A stretch of DNA of 64,000 nt, taken from NCBI RefSeq assembly GCF_003633725.1, contig NZ_RBIJ01000003.1, positions 85,582-149,581 on the forward strand. The letters run 5' to 3'. The notes under the pieces are model-generated. The model was given only the letters and a program-made list of their open reading frames with translations, was not told the DNA's origin and made no database searches. Origin of the DNA: Brockia lithotrophica (GTDB taxonomy: Bacteria; Bacillota; Bacilli; Thermicanales; DSM-22653). Positions 54,892-63,665 of the stretch are shown here, piece by piece (positions within the stretch are counted from its first letter, which is position 1; each line of letters opens with the position of its first letter). The position numbers were made by a program, and so were the translations under genes.

Positions 54892-55794
54892 TCACCCCTC
54901 CCCGCCCCCTGCGTTCGCACCTTCCCTCTCCCGCGTCGCGTCGTACCCTTCGTGCGCGTGGTAGGAGCTCCGCACGAGAGGGGCCGCAGCGACGTACGCA
55001 AACCCGAGGGCGTACGCCTTGCGGGCGATTTCGCGGAACTCTTCGGGAGCGTAGTAGCGCACCACGGGAAGCTGGGCCGGAGTGGGACGGAGGTACTGCC
55101 CGACCGTGAGGAGGTCCACCCGCGCGTCCCGGAGATTCCGGAGGAGCTCTTCGATTTCCTCGGGCGTCTCCCCAAGGCCGACCATGAAACCGGACTTGGT
55201 GGGCACGTGCGGGGCACACGCCTTCGCCGCGGCGAGGACAGACAAGGACCGGTCGTACGTCGCCCGCGCGCGGACGGAAGGCGTGAGGCGGCGTACCGTT
55301 TCCACGTTGTGGTTGAACACGTCGACGCCCGAGGTGAGGACGGTGCAGAGCGCCTCGCGGTCTCCTTGGAAGTCGGGCACGAGCACCTCCACCCGGACGC
55401 CTGGGATCGCCCTTTTGAGGGCGCGCACGGTTTCGGCAAAGTGACCGGCTCCGCCGTCCGGCAGGTCGTCCCGCGCCACGGAGGTAAGGACGACGTAGCG
55501 AAGACCCAGACGACGCGCGCCTTCGGCGACGCGACGCGGCTCGTCCGGATCCGGTGGGGCAGGCCTTCCCGTCTTCACCGCGCAAAACCTGCAGTTCCGC
55601 GTGCACACGTCCCCTAGGAGCATGAACGTGGCCGTACCGGAGCCGAAGCACTCCTGGCGGTTTGGACACCGGGCTTCTTCGCAAACCGTGGTGAGGCGGA
55701 GTTCCCGAAGCGTCCGCCGAACCTCTCCGAGCATCGGCGAGGCCGCCAGCGTCACCTTGAGCCAGGAAGGCTTGCGTTCCTCCCCGGGAAGCAT
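54892..55794 (-). CDS. lipA: Lipoyl synthase
   Basis: A radical SAM enzyme that inserts two sulfur atoms into octanoyl groups of E2 and GcvH. 300 residues from the ATG at 55794 behind GAGGAGGATGCC. The auxiliary-cluster cysteines are C38, C43 and C49 (CEEARCPNRQEC), the radical SAM cluster C64, C68, C71 (CTRNCRFC), and the C-terminal RSSYHA with the conserved Ser is present. Upstream, a TATAAT at 55950-55945 with a poor -35 (TTTATT) may be its promoter. lipA-lytH(yunA)-yunB is a conserved Bacillus cluster. Confidence 0.95.
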   Translation of the reverse strand: MLPGEERKPSWLKVTLAASPMLGEVRRTLRELRLTTVCEEARCPNRQECFGSGTATFMLLGDVCTRNCRFCAVKTGRPAPPDPDEPRRVAEGARRLGLRYVVLTSVARDDLPDGGAGHFAETVRALKRAIPGVRVEVLVPDFQGDREALCTVLTSGVDVFNHNVETVRRLTPSVRARATYDRSLSVLAAAKACAPHVPTKSGFMVGLGETPEEIEELLRNLRDARVDLLTVGQYLRPTPAQLPVVRYYAPEEFREIARKAYALGFAYVAAAPLVRSSYHAHEGYDATREREGANAGGGEG

Positions 55795-56010
55795 GGCATC
55801 CTCCTCTTTTCCGTCAGTCTCCTTCGGAGGGAAAAGGGAAAGCGGGGAAGCCGCCCTCGGCCCCCGACCTTGAGCCGTAAGTCGAATCGACGTCCTCTGC
55901 CCCCGAAAGGAAGACCCTTTGCCGTTCGTGCGGCCGTCCGCCTCATTATAGCGGAGAGGGCGGAAAAAATAAAAACGACCCGCACCCCTATCCCCTCCGA
56001 GGTGAGCGGC

Positions 56011-57039
56011 GTGCAACCTTTCGGACCCCTGAGAAAGACGATGGCCGCGGGTATCGTCGTCGCGCTCCTCGGAAGCGCCTCCTTTGGCGCACAACCCGCC
56101 GGAGCCTTAGACGTACGCGCGCAAGATGCAGGCGACGTATACGAAGCGCGAATGGAGCTCTACGTGGCCGCAGAAGCCATGACGCACGTCCCATGGACGC
56201 TTCTCGCGGCGGTGGACCAATACGCCCGCTCCCTTCGGCGGGAGGGCGAAAAGGAACTCGTCGCCGTCCGGCTTCCCCCGCCGCTCTTTTCGGGCGTGGG
56301 AAACCCTTCCTTTGGTTCTGCAGACGAGGCGACGATCGACTTCTTTGGCGGAAAGGGAAGGGACGCCAATGGAGACGGCTTTGCCGACCCCGACGACCCC
56401 ATGGACCGCCTCTTTTCCGTAGCCACCTTCCTGCGGGAACGCATGGGGGAAGGCGGTCCCGAGGGCGAAGACGCACTTTGCTCTGCCCTCGAAGAGATCC
56501 TCGGCGACGGACGGGCGTGCGACGTCGTCCCCAATTTCGCCCGCATATACGCCACCTTCGGCCGCCTCGACCTTCACCGGCACGTGTTCGTCCTCCCGCC
56601 GGGCTCGCGCTACACCCTTCAAGCGAACTTCGGCGCGCCACGTCACTTCGGCGGCAGGCGGATCCACGAAGGCGTGGACATCTTTGCTCCCTACGGTACG
56701 TCCGTGCGCGCCGCGACGTACGGCTACGTGGAAGTCGTAGGATGGAACCGCCTGGGCGGCTGGCGCGTGGGCATACGCGACCTGCAGAACTTCTACCACT
56801 ACTACGCCCACCTGTCCGGATTTGCCAAAGGAATCGAGGTGGGCAAGATCGTCGCACCCGGAGACGTCATCGGGTACGTAGGGTCCTCGGGGTACGGCCC
56901 TCCAGGAACGCAGGGAAAGTTTCCTCCCCACCTCCACTACGGACTCTACCGCTGGAACGGACGCGTGGAATACGCTGTAGACCCCGCCCCTCACCTGCGC
57001 ATGTGGCTTCGGGAGGAAAAGAAAGGGAAAACCCGCTGA
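56011..57039 (+). CDS. lytH: LytH-like M23 peptidoglycan endopeptidase (YunA)
   Basis: 342 residues from a GTG at 56011 behind GAGGTGAGCGGC. A signal/anchor segment (AAGIVVALLGSASFGAQPAGA) is followed by an N-terminal helical domain and a C-terminal lysostaphin-type M23 domain with H220 and D224 (HEGVDIFAPYGT) and H307/H309 (PPHLHYGLY). LytH trims cortex peptides in B. subtilis sporulation. It is divergent from lipA and convergent with yunB (four bases between stops). Its last 130 bases recur at 63536-63665. Confidence 0.85.
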   Translation: MQPFGPLRKTMAAGIVVALLGSASFGAQPAGALDVRAQDAGDVYEARMELYVAAEAMTHVPWTLLAAVDQYARSLRREGEKELVAVRLPPPLFSGVGNPSFGSADEATIDFFGGKGRDANGDGFADPDDPMDRLFSVATFLRERMGEGGPEGEDALCSALEEILGDGRACDVVPNFARIYATFGRLDLHRHVFVLPPGSRYTLQANFGAPRHFGGRRIHEGVDIFAPYGTSVRAATYGYVEVVGWNRLGGWRVGIRDLQNFYHYYAHLSGFAKGIEVGKIVAPGDVIGYVGSSGYGPPGTQGKFPPHLHYGLYRWNGRVEYAVDPAPHLRMWLREEKKGKTR

Positions 57040-57043
57040 CCGC

Positions 57044-57724
57044 TCACCTTTCCGGAAGGGAATCCTTGGTGCCCGTTCCGGGAGGAGGCGAAGGAACCAG
57101 GGGAACGACGCTTCCCCCGTGGAAGTAGTACACGGGCACCTTGCCCACGATGAGCTCCTGGGCGACGGGAATCCTGTCTTCGAAGAGGACAACCTTTCCG
57201 GAAAAGGGGACGACCACGCGCACGTGGGCCCGAACGACGAGGTACAGGGTGAGGAGGACGTTGTTGATTCCCGTCTCCTCTACGGTGGGGAGGAGGGTAA
57301 CTTCCGCCGCACCCACGGGAATTACGTGGACGGGAACGAGCGGGCCGACGGTGGCAAAGAGCTCGTGCCCTGTGGCCACACCTGCGGGAACGCGGATCTC
57401 CTTTTTCCCGAGACCGGCAAGGTAGGCGTTGACCCCCTCGTAGGCGCGCGACTCGAGGCGGAGCACGGCGCGCGAATCCAAACTCACGGCGACGAGCTCG
57501 CCGGACGCGTTCGTATGTCGGAGGAAGATGTCGCCGAGGAGCTCGTCGTCGGCGACGATGTCCTTGAGCGCGCCTTGCAAGGACTCGTGGGCCCATTGCA
57601 GGGCACGCACTTCGGCGGCATCCTGCACGACGGGGGCGACGCGCCGTTCGAGCTGAAAGAGCGCGAGGTAGGCGGAGGCGAGGAGAAGGAAGGCGACGAT
57701 CCCCCACCGCTTCCTCTGCCGCAC
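57044..57724 (-). CDS. yunB: Sporulation protein YunB
   Basis: 226 residues from a GTG at 57724 behind GGGGGGGAAAAGG. An N-terminal membrane segment (RWGIVAFLLLASAYLALFQLE) leads into a soluble domain of YunB type: SLDSRAVLRLESRAYEGVNAYL, VPAGVATGHELFATVGPLVPV, TGINNVLLTLYLVVRAHVRVVVPF and VPVAQELIVGKVPVYY (each read as separate segments). YunB is a mother-cell, sigma-E-dependent protein in B. subtilis. A copy with an internal deletion lies at 63700-63770. Confidence 0.85.
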   Translation of the reverse strand: MRQRKRWGIVAFLLLASAYLALFQLERRVAPVVQDAAEVRALQWAHESLQGALKDIVADDELLGDIFLRHTNASGELVAVSLDSRAVLRLESRAYEGVNAYLAGLGKKEIRVPAGVATGHELFATVGPLVPVHVIPVGAAEVTLLPTVEETGINNVLLTLYLVVRAHVRVVVPFSGKVVLFEDRIPVAQELIVGKVPVYYFHGGSVVPLVPSPPPGTGTKDSLPER

Positions 57725-57830
57725 GGCCTTTTCCCCCCCACCCGATTCCCTTGCAAGAAATCCTATGCACCGCGCGTCCGAGAAAGGCGACGGCGGAGGA
57801 AACCTCCCGCATCTCCCCGCCACAAAAAGG

Positions 57831-57865
57831 GAATCCCTCGGCTTCTTTGGGAAGCCGAGGGATTC
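57831..57865 (-). terminator. Rho-independent terminator of the sufB fragment (left copy)
   Basis: A perfect 15-bp stem (57831-57845 with 57851-57865) with a five-base loop, followed on the minus strand by CCTTTTTG. Its duplicate lies at 63865-63899. Confidence 0.9.
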
Positions 57866-57897
57866 GCAAACAAGGCGGGAGCGACGCACGCCTGAGC

Positions 57898-57984
57898 TCA
57901 GCCAAGGCCGCCTTCGATCTCGAGTTCGATGAGCTTGTTGAGCTCTTGGGCGAAGACGAGGGGCACCTCGCGGGCCACAGGTCG
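57898..57984 (-). pseudogene. 3' fragment of sufB (left copy)
   Basis: On the minus strand the last roughly 28 codons read PVAREVPLVFAQELNKLIEL then EIEGGLG and a stop at 57898, which fits the SufB C-terminus. Sequence upstream of about 57984 no longer resembles SufB, so only the end of the gene is left here. The intact gene presumably continues past the right edge of the window, in the second copy. Confidence 0.7.
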
Positions 57985-58186
57985 AAGCCAGAGACTCAAA
58001 ACGCCTCCGCCACGGACGGAGCAAACGGTTGGTAACGAAAGAGGGCGTATTCGCCGCCCTTGGGATCCTCGGCTGTCTTCCGCTCTTTCGAGTCGGCCGG
58101 CATCTGGGCAGCCGACGATTTAGCGGCGGTCGCTGCCCCGGCTCCCGACTATTATCAAAATAACGCAACAAGGTTTCAACATTCGT

Positions 58187-59425
58187 TTAGTCTGAACTTC
58201 GCATACTCCAAACGGAGTGCAGCACATTTTTCCCGGTCCAGTGAAGGCCGAGATTTTCCCCGCTTTTCGGATCGAAAAAATGAACGTCCCGCCAGGAAAA
58301 TACGAGGAGCATGCGAGACGTCACTTCAATCCTACCCGCCGGAACGACCCCTACCACCTCAGTTCGCCCCCAAGCAACGTACACATATTGCTCCCGGCCA
58401 ACGTCTTCTACAAAGCGAAGGTCAACCGGGATGCGAACCGTCCACGGGCCATCTGGCTCGTGGTCCCGAAACGCCGCTTCCGTCCCGACAATTGGAATAA
58501 ATCGAATTTCCTCCGGCCGGATGCCGATGACGACCGAACCTACCTTTCGGTCCACCAAAGCCGAAGCTATTGCTGGCGGAAGGGGTACAGAAACTTCTGG
58601 ACGTTCTTCGAAACGAAGGGACTCACCTTCGACCTGGGCATGGATGAGATTCATCGGTGGAGTGCCAATAAATCCGGCTACGAATAGATTGGCGGGTCTC
58701 TCGTACACCTCTTTCGGAGTTCCGTACTGCATGAGGCGCCCTCCGGCCAGAACGGCGATACGCGTTCCTATCGTCATTGCCTCCGTTTGATCGTGTGTCA
58801 CGTAGACAAGTGTAAACCGGAGTTTCTCTTGCAGACGGACGATCTCCGATCTAGCCTTTACGCGCAGCCGGGCGTCTAGATTGGAAAGCGGCTCGTCCAT
58901 CAGCACGATCGGTGCCCGTTTTACAATCGCCCGGGCGAGGGCCACCCGCTGCCGTTGACCACCGGACAGCGCCCGCGGCAGGCGATCTTCCAACCCTTCC
59001 AAATCTAAAAGTTGAAGCGCTTCTCGGGCGCGGGTCTCAATGAGGGCCCGAGGGACCCCTTGCATGCGAAGCCCGAACGTTATGTTCTCCCAGACCGTCA
59101 TATGTGGATAGAGGGCGTAATTTTGAAAAACCATGGCGATGTCCCTTAACCCCGGATCCAGATCGTTGGCCGGCTGGCCGCCGAGGTACAACGTACCAGT
59201 ATCTACGCTTTCCAGACCGGCGATCAACCGAAGCGTCGTCGTCTTGCCACCGCCAGAAGGACCGAGAAGAACGGCTCGCTCGCCCGGTTCGACGGTAAAG
59301 GTCAGCCCCTCGACGGCCGTCACTGAACCGTATCGCTTCCCCACGTTCTCGAGGCGAATTTCGCCACGCCGATCGATTTCCCCCGCTGATTTCGTCAGAG
59401 ACAAGGTTTGTTCCCCCCGTTCCAT
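58187..59425 (-). CDS. ABC transporter ATPase, MsmX/UgpC type
   Basis: 412 residues from the ATG at 59425; a TTG at 59404 is better placed behind GGGGGG and may be the true start. Walker A LLGPSGGGKTTTLRLIAGLE, Q-loop VFQNYALYPHMTV, signature LSGGQRQRVALARAI, Walker B IVLMDEPLSNLDARLR and H-loop YVTHDQTEAM are intact. The C-terminal TOBE region (VIGIRPEEIRF) is typical of carbohydrate-uptake importers. It is the last gene of the SBP-permease-permease-ATPase unit and has lower GC than the core genes. Confidence 0.93.
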   Translation of the reverse strand: MERGEQTLSLTKSAGEIDRRGEIRLENVGKRYGSVTAVEGLTFTVEPGERAVLLGPSGGGKTTTLRLIAGLESVDTGTLYLGGQPANDLDPGLRDIAMVFQNYALYPHMTVWENITFGLRMQGVPRALIETRAREALQLLDLEGLEDRLPRALSGGQRQRVALARAIVKRAPIVLMDEPLSNLDARLRVKARSEIVRLQEKLRFTLVYVTHDQTEAMTIGTRIAVLAGGRLMQYGTPKEVYERPANLFVAGFIGTPPMNLIHAQVEGESLRFEERPEVSVPLPPAIASALVDRKVGSVVIGIRPEEIRFIPIVGTEAAFRDHEPDGPWTVRIPVDLRFVEDVGREQYVYVAWGRTEVVGVVPAGRIEVTSRMLLVFSWRDVHFFDPKSGENLGLHWTGKNVLHSVWSMRSSD

Positions 59426-59442
59426 TAGTGGTAGTGGCAAGC

Positions 59443-60348
59443 CTAACCTTTCACACCGGAGTGCAGAAAAGTTTCCATAATTTGCCTCTGCGCCAAAGCG
59501 TATGCCAGAAGTGGCAGCAGCGACGTTAGCGTAGAAGCCGCCATCATAGCCCCCCAGTTTATGCCGCCTTCCAGGTTCGTAAACATCTGGAGCGCGATTG
59601 GCAAGGTATAGGAACTTTTTTCCTTTAAAATGAGAAACGGCCAAAAATACTCATTCCACGTGTTGATGAAAAAAAGGATGGTAAGCGCCACCAAGCTCGG
59701 TCGCACAAGCGGCAGTAGGACATACCATAAAATACGGAGTGTACCGATGCGCTCCATCAGGGCCGCCTCATAAAAAGAAAGGGGCACACTCCTAAACGCT
59801 TGTCGCAGCAAAAAAATGCCAAGCCCATCTGCAAGCTGCGGCAACGCCACCCCGAGCACCGAACTGAGAAGCCCGAGGTGAGCGACGATCAAATAATTGG
59901 GGATCATCGTCGCGGTAAAAGGGACAAAAGCGGTCAGCAAAAGCGCGTAGAACAGCACATCTCGCCCCCGAAAGCGATAAAACGAAAATGCATACGCCGC
60001 GAGGACACTCGTTACGAGCTTGGCAACCGTCACAATTAAGCTAATCCAGAAAGTGTTTACGATGTATCGAGCAAAAGGGACCTGCGTCCAAACGTAACGA
60101 TAATGCTCGAGCGTCGGCCGAGCAGGCCAGAGGCTGAGCGGATCGTTGCTGATGGCGACGTTCGTCTTCAAAGAAGCACCGATCATCCACAGCACCGGAA
60201 ATACAGTCCAAACTGCAACAAGCAAAAAGAGGATTCCCAGCACCACTGCCTCGAACATAGCGAACCTTCGCTTCGGCTTCCTTTCCTGAATAAGCCCGAT
60301 CCCCAGAATCTCCTCAGCCGGCGAACCGATAGCCTTACTCATGCTCAT
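59443..60348 (-). CDS. Carbohydrate-type ABC permease (MalG/UgpE family)
   Basis: 301 residues from the ATG at 60348 (AAAGGGG six bases upstream), overlapping the upstream permease by 14 bases. Six membrane segments; the EAA loop reads FYEAALMERIGTLRILWYVLLPLVRP, shown here only as position about 185-210. The N-terminal WMIGASLKTN and the LLAYALAQRQIMETFLHSGVKG end are typical of the MalG group. Confidence 0.9.
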   Translation of the reverse strand: MSMSKAIGSPAEEILGIGLIQERKPKRRFAMFEAVVLGILFLLVAVWTVFPVLWMIGASLKTNVAISNDPLSLWPARPTLEHYRYVWTQVPFARYIVNTFWISLIVTVAKLVTSVLAAYAFSFYRFRGRDVLFYALLLTAFVPFTATMIPNYLIVAHLGLLSSVLGVALPQLADGLGIFLLRQAFRSVPLSFYEAALMERIGTLRILWYVLLPLVRPSLVALTILFFINTWNEYFWPFLILKEKSSYTLPIALQMFTNLEGGINWGAMMAASTLTSLLPLLAYALAQRQIMETFLHSGVKG

Positions 60349-61243
60349 AGTATACCCCTTTTTCAAGCACTTTTTTCTGAAGGACAAGAAATGCAGCAAA
60401 GATAAAAATTACCATCACTGCAGCGGCCGCACCCCGCCCCGTTTGGAAAAACTGAAATGCATACTGGTAGGTGAAGAAAATGAGATTGGTGCTTCCCTTG
60501 TCGGGTCCGCCGCCAGTTAGTATCTGAATTGGTACAAATACGTACTGCGTTCCCATCACCACGGTAAGCACAAGGACGTACAGGGCGGTGGCCGATGTCA
60601 GCGGTCGAACGATGTGCCAGAAGATTTTCCAGGGCGACACGTTGTCGATGCGGGCCGCTTCGATAAGCTCTCTAGGAATACCGGTCATACCTGCCAAAAA
60701 TACGATCAGATGGTACCCAAAGATTTTCCAGGCTGTGATTAGAGATATAGCGACAATCACCCAGCCGAAAGAGGAAAACCATGCTGGAGAGTCGAGCCCC
60801 AAAAGCGAAATGAATCGAGCGATAGGGCCGCTTAATGGATGAAGAAGCCATAAGTATAGTATTGAAGCGACGGCCAGTGACAGAACGCTTGGCAGAAAGT
60901 AAAGTCCTCTAAGTAATTTCCCCACTCTGGGAGCTCTGAACGCCATCCCGTAGGCCAAAAAGTACGGGAGGGCAAATACGATCCCAAAAAGAATGATGGT
61001 GTAAATAACCGTGTTCTTTAGCGCGATCCAGAATTCTGGAGCGTTGAGCACAGCGGAGTAGTTCGCCAGACCGGCCCATTTTTTCACGGAACTGATCATG
61101 TTCCACCGCAAAAAACTTAGATAAAACGTGTACCCGAGAGGAAGGTATACGAACACTCCGAGAAGAAGCGCCGCCGGCGCAATCAAGATGAAGGGGACCC
61201 ACCCCGTTGTCCGAGGTGAGCGCCACTGCTTGAACGCACGCAT
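60335..61243 (-). CDS. Carbohydrate-type ABC permease (MalF/UgpA family)
   Basis: 302 residues. Six membrane segments, N-terminal FILIAPAALLLGVFVYLPL and SFLRWNMIS, and an EAA loop around residues 200-225 (IPRELIEAARIDNVSPWKIF). The MalF/UgpA-type ending GGGPDKGSTNLIFFTYQYAF is followed by a last helix. It starts 12 bases after the SBP stop, so the operon order is SBP-permease-permease-ATPase. Confidence 0.9.
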   Translation of the reverse strand: MRAFKQWRSPRTTGWVPFILIAPAALLLGVFVYLPLGYTFYLSFLRWNMISSVKKWAGLANYSAVLNAPEFWIALKNTVIYTIILFGIVFALPYFLAYGMAFRAPRVGKLLRGLYFLPSVLSLAVASILYLWLLHPLSGPIARFISLLGLDSPAWFSSFGWVIVAISLITAWKIFGYHLIVFLAGMTGIPRELIEAARIDNVSPWKIFWHIVRPLTSATALYVLVLTVVMGTQYVFVPIQILTGGGPDKGSTNLIFFTYQYAFQFFQTGRGAAAAVMVIFIFAAFLVLQKKVLEKGVYYEHE

Positions 61244-61254
61244 GGTCTCGCCCC

Positions 61255-62598
61255 TCAGCGAATCAGCGTATTGACTTTTTCGGCCGCCTCCTTAAGGGCT
61301 TCTTCTGGAGACTTTTTCCCGGTTAGGATGGCATCGCGGGCATCCAAAAGCACCTGCTCCGCCTGAAGTCCGTTGGTTCCGGGAAAGCTAACCCACGGAA
61401 CAACGTCCGGCAGCTGCGCGACAGCGACTTTCATCAGCGGGTTTTGATCCATAAAGTCTTTCAAGTAGCGCGGGTCGTCAGCGACGCCTTTTCGTGCTGG
61501 GAGGTATCCCGTTCCCTTGGTCCAGACGGTGATCGCTTCTGGGGAAAGCAAGAATTTAATGAACTTCCAAGCCGCTTCCTGCTCCTTCGGATCCTGAGCA
61601 AAGATGAAGAGATTGTTGCCGCCAGCAGGGATGCGGCGCGGTTTTCCGTCGAACGTTGGAAACGGCGCGCCCTTGACGGTAAATTGAGCCTTAGACTCGA
61701 CGTAATTTCGCCGCGCGATGGTCGTGATGTACATGGCGACTTTCCCTTGAACAAACGCCTCGGAACCCTCATCCCACGTCGCGTGAAGTGCTGTCTTGTC
61801 TTTCAAAACGAGATCCTGGTACAGCTGAAACGCTTCGATCGCCTCGGGACTGTCAAATCCCGCGACAAGACGCCCATCTTTTTCGATCAACATCCGGGCG
61901 CCGTTAGACTCGATCAGTGCCTGCTGTGCCCAGAAATCGCTTGGTTCCTGAAGATATAGCCCGTATGCGCCAGTCTTCTCCCGGATGACTCGCGCCGCTT
62001 CCCGCACCTCCGCCCACGTCTTCGGCGGTTTTTCTGGATCGAGTCCCGCTTTTTGGAACAGATCCGCGTTGTAGTACAGAATGGGGTTCGAAATCGAATA
62101 CGGCATGCCTTCCAGCTTTCCGTTAACCCGACCGAGATCCAGAATGTTGGACGGAAAATCGGACAAAAACGCCTGCCCCTGCGGATCGCGGGACGCCGCT
62201 TCTTCAATCGAAAGATGGGGGAAGTTGTCTACCGCATAGCGCAAGAAGTTATAACCGATCTGCGCGACCGCCGGCGGTCGACCCGCAGCCAAAGCAGACT
62301 GTAGATTTTGCATTAGTCCAAGATACATGTTCGGTTGGAATCTCTCCACGACCTGGATGTCATCGTGTTCCTTATTAAACCGTTCGACCAACTCCCGAAC
62401 TGCAGGTCCACCAAAGTTTTCAGAGTTGACGTGCCAGTATTCGATAATCACTTTCCCTTTTCCAGAGGTAGTTGTGTTTCTGTCGCCGGAATACGTCGAC
62501 GCCTGAGAAGAAGCCTCTTCCGCTGGACGACCGCAGGCCGCCCCTATTAGTCCCACGACCAGCAATAGCACGACAAGAAGGGCCACGCGTCGCTTCAT
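61255..62598 (-). CDS. ABC solute-binding lipoprotein, family 1 (UgpB-like)
   Basis: 447 residues from the ATG at 62598 behind GAGGAGGTTG. The signal ends in a lipobox (GLIGAAC). Family-1 features: IIEYWHVNSENFGG, LVERFNKEHDDIQVV, PILYYNADLFQKAGLDPEKPP, KTWAEVREAARVI, and late LLSPEAITVWTKGTGYLPARK. The gene order equals E. coli ugpBAEC, which takes up glycerol 3-phosphate, and the YYN.D.F.KAGLDP..PPKTW stretch fits UgpB. Sugar uptake remains possible. Confidence 0.88.
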   Translation of the reverse strand: MKRRVALLVVLLLVVGLIGAACGRPAEEASSQASTYSGDRNTTTSGKGKVIIEYWHVNSENFGGPAVRELVERFNKEHDDIQVVERFQPNMYLGLMQNLQSALAAGRPPAVAQIGYNFLRYAVDNFPHLSIEEAASRDPQGQAFLSDFPSNILDLGRVNGKLEGMPYSISNPILYYNADLFQKAGLDPEKPPKTWAEVREAARVIREKTGAYGLYLQEPSDFWAQQALIESNGARMLIEKDGRLVAGFDSPEAIEAFQLYQDLVLKDKTALHATWDEGSEAFVQGKVAMYITTIARRNYVESKAQFTVKGAPFPTFDGKPRRIPAGGNNLFIFAQDPKEQEAAWKFIKFLLSPEAITVWTKGTGYLPARKGVADDPRYLKDFMDQNPLMKVAVAQLPDVVPWVSFPGTNGLQAEQVLLDARDAILTGKKSPEEALKEAAEKVNTLIR

Positions 62599-62615
62599 GG
62601 ATTCAACCTCCTCGA

Positions 62616-62943
62616 TCAATCTCTGATCCTTACCGGTGCCCAAGGATGTTTACCGACCGGTTTCAACGAAACTGAGCCGTAAAGGCGGCGAATTTTTTCG
62701 ACGTCCTCTTCCAAAGCGGAAGACATCGATTTTTTGCCGCTTAGGATGGCATCTGTGGCTTTCATCCGAATTTTTTTCCGCCTCCAGGCTGTTGCCGCCG
62801 GAAAAACTCAGCCAGGGAACGACGTTCGCCAGATGCTGCCGGGTGAGCTTTAACACCGGTCGCCCCTCTAGGATCAATCGAAGCGCAGGGGGATCCGCCC
62901 AATCGTCCCGATGGGGCAAGTATTGGAAAATGAAAATCGCCAA
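62616..62943 (-). pseudogene. C-terminal remnant of a second solute-binding protein gene
   Basis: On the minus strand the reading YLPHRDDWADPP, ANVVPWLSFSGGNSLEAE matches the C-terminal part of the downstream SBP (YLPARKGVADDP, PDVVPWVSFPGTNGLQAE). At a run of seven A (62777-62771) the frame shifts, and the match continues in another frame as ATDAILSGKKSMSSALEEDV (compare ARDAILTGKKSPEEALKEAA), ending at a TGA at 62616. The N-terminal three quarters are missing. It is a broken paralogue just upstream of the intact gene. Confidence 0.8.
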
Positions 62944-63093
62944 ACAGCACGATACGCACGACGGACTGTCCCCCTTCCTTGTCTGCCAGCCTGGGCTCGT
63001 AGCGCAAGAGACGGGAAGGCGTAGTGTGATACCGGTTCCAGCATGCCTATTGTACGACGGCTATGTTAACTCTCGGTAAAGAGACGGCAAAGG

Positions 63094-63128
63094 TTTGATG
63101 AAGAAACGATGAGGATTTGATGAAGAAG
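63094..63128 (-). repeat. Three tandem 11-bp boxes upstream of the ABC operon
   Basis: On the minus strand CTTCATCAAAT, CCTCATCGTTT and CTTCATCAAAC follow each other with an 11-base period. The outer two share TTCTTCATCAAA. Such helical-phase repeats are typical of OmpR/PhoB-family operators. They lie between the transposase remnant and the SBP remnant. A TACAAT at 63054-63049 could be a -10, without a clear -35. Confidence 0.5.
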
Positions 63129-63260
63129 ATATGGTTAAATTTTCGGATAGTTGTGTAAAAAGTGAGGTCCAAAACACTTTTACTCAGCCGAGTCAGGCGT
63201 TGCCCCGTGAGCGTTTTCCGACAGGTCGCTGAGGTGCTTCGAGTTCGGCATCCTCAGGTG

Positions 63261-63470
63261 GCGGCGCTCTAGAAAGAGACAGAAGTCGTCGGGATCTTCC
63301 TCAATGTGGCAGATGTCTTGCGACTCATAGGGGCAGAGCTCGGGAAGCAGCATGAGGAGTGGATGGCGTCTCGAAAGCATTTCAGTTTCAGATCGATGAC
63401 CCGACTTATGCCGGCTCCAAGCTCGTTTTCCGAGACAGCCACCCTGAAGGAGGTGATGCAAAACTTTTGA
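63261..63470 (+). pseudogene. IS256-family transposase C-terminal remnant
   Basis: In the frame from 63273 to the TGA at 63470 (65 residues) the reading KETEVVGIFLNVADVLRLIG followed by AELGKQHEEWMASRKHF matches the C-terminal end of IS256/Mutator transposases (typically RRTxVVGIFPNxAxxLRLVGA, EW..xRRY). Just upstream ALER in another frame looks like the preceding NALERLN motif, so a short deletion has occurred. The catalytic domain is absent; no terminal inverted repeats were identified. Confidence 0.75.
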
Positions 63471-63535
63471 CATCAGCCCACTCGAAGGAGATCCAATTTA
63501 TACCGCTAACCGAGACGTGACCCAGCCCCGGCTAG

Positions 63536-63665
63536 GCAGGGAAAGTTTCCTCACACATCCACTACGGACTCTACCGCTGGAACGGACACGTGGAATATGC
63601 TGTAGACCCTGCCCCTCACCTGCGCATGTGGCTTCGAGAGGAAAAAGAAGGGAAAAACCCGCTGA
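63536..63665 (+). pseudogene. lytH 3' fragment (right copy)
   Basis: It matches codons for the end of the M23 domain, from just before the HLHYGLYRWNG motif to the TGA at 63663-63665. A one-base loss near 63550 and a one-base gain near 63650 break the frame relative to lytH. It has no 5' part and is surely non-functional. Confidence 0.85.

Larger units (their letters stand above)
56910..57966. repeat. Long direct repeat, left copy (lytH 3' end, yunB, sufB 3' end)
   Basis: This stretch is repeated in the same orientation at 63536-64000. Base 56910 aligns with 63536 and 57961 with 63995; the right copy is 592 bases shorter because most of yunB is missing. Aligned parts are above 90% identical by eye, with small indels. 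This copy keeps intact lytH and yunB. Confidence 0.9.

Noticed and set aside
57996..58103. A 35-codon minus-strand frame at the left junction of the transporter island
   Set aside because: It has no ribosome site and no recognisable family. It could be the end of a lost gene, but I cannot support that.
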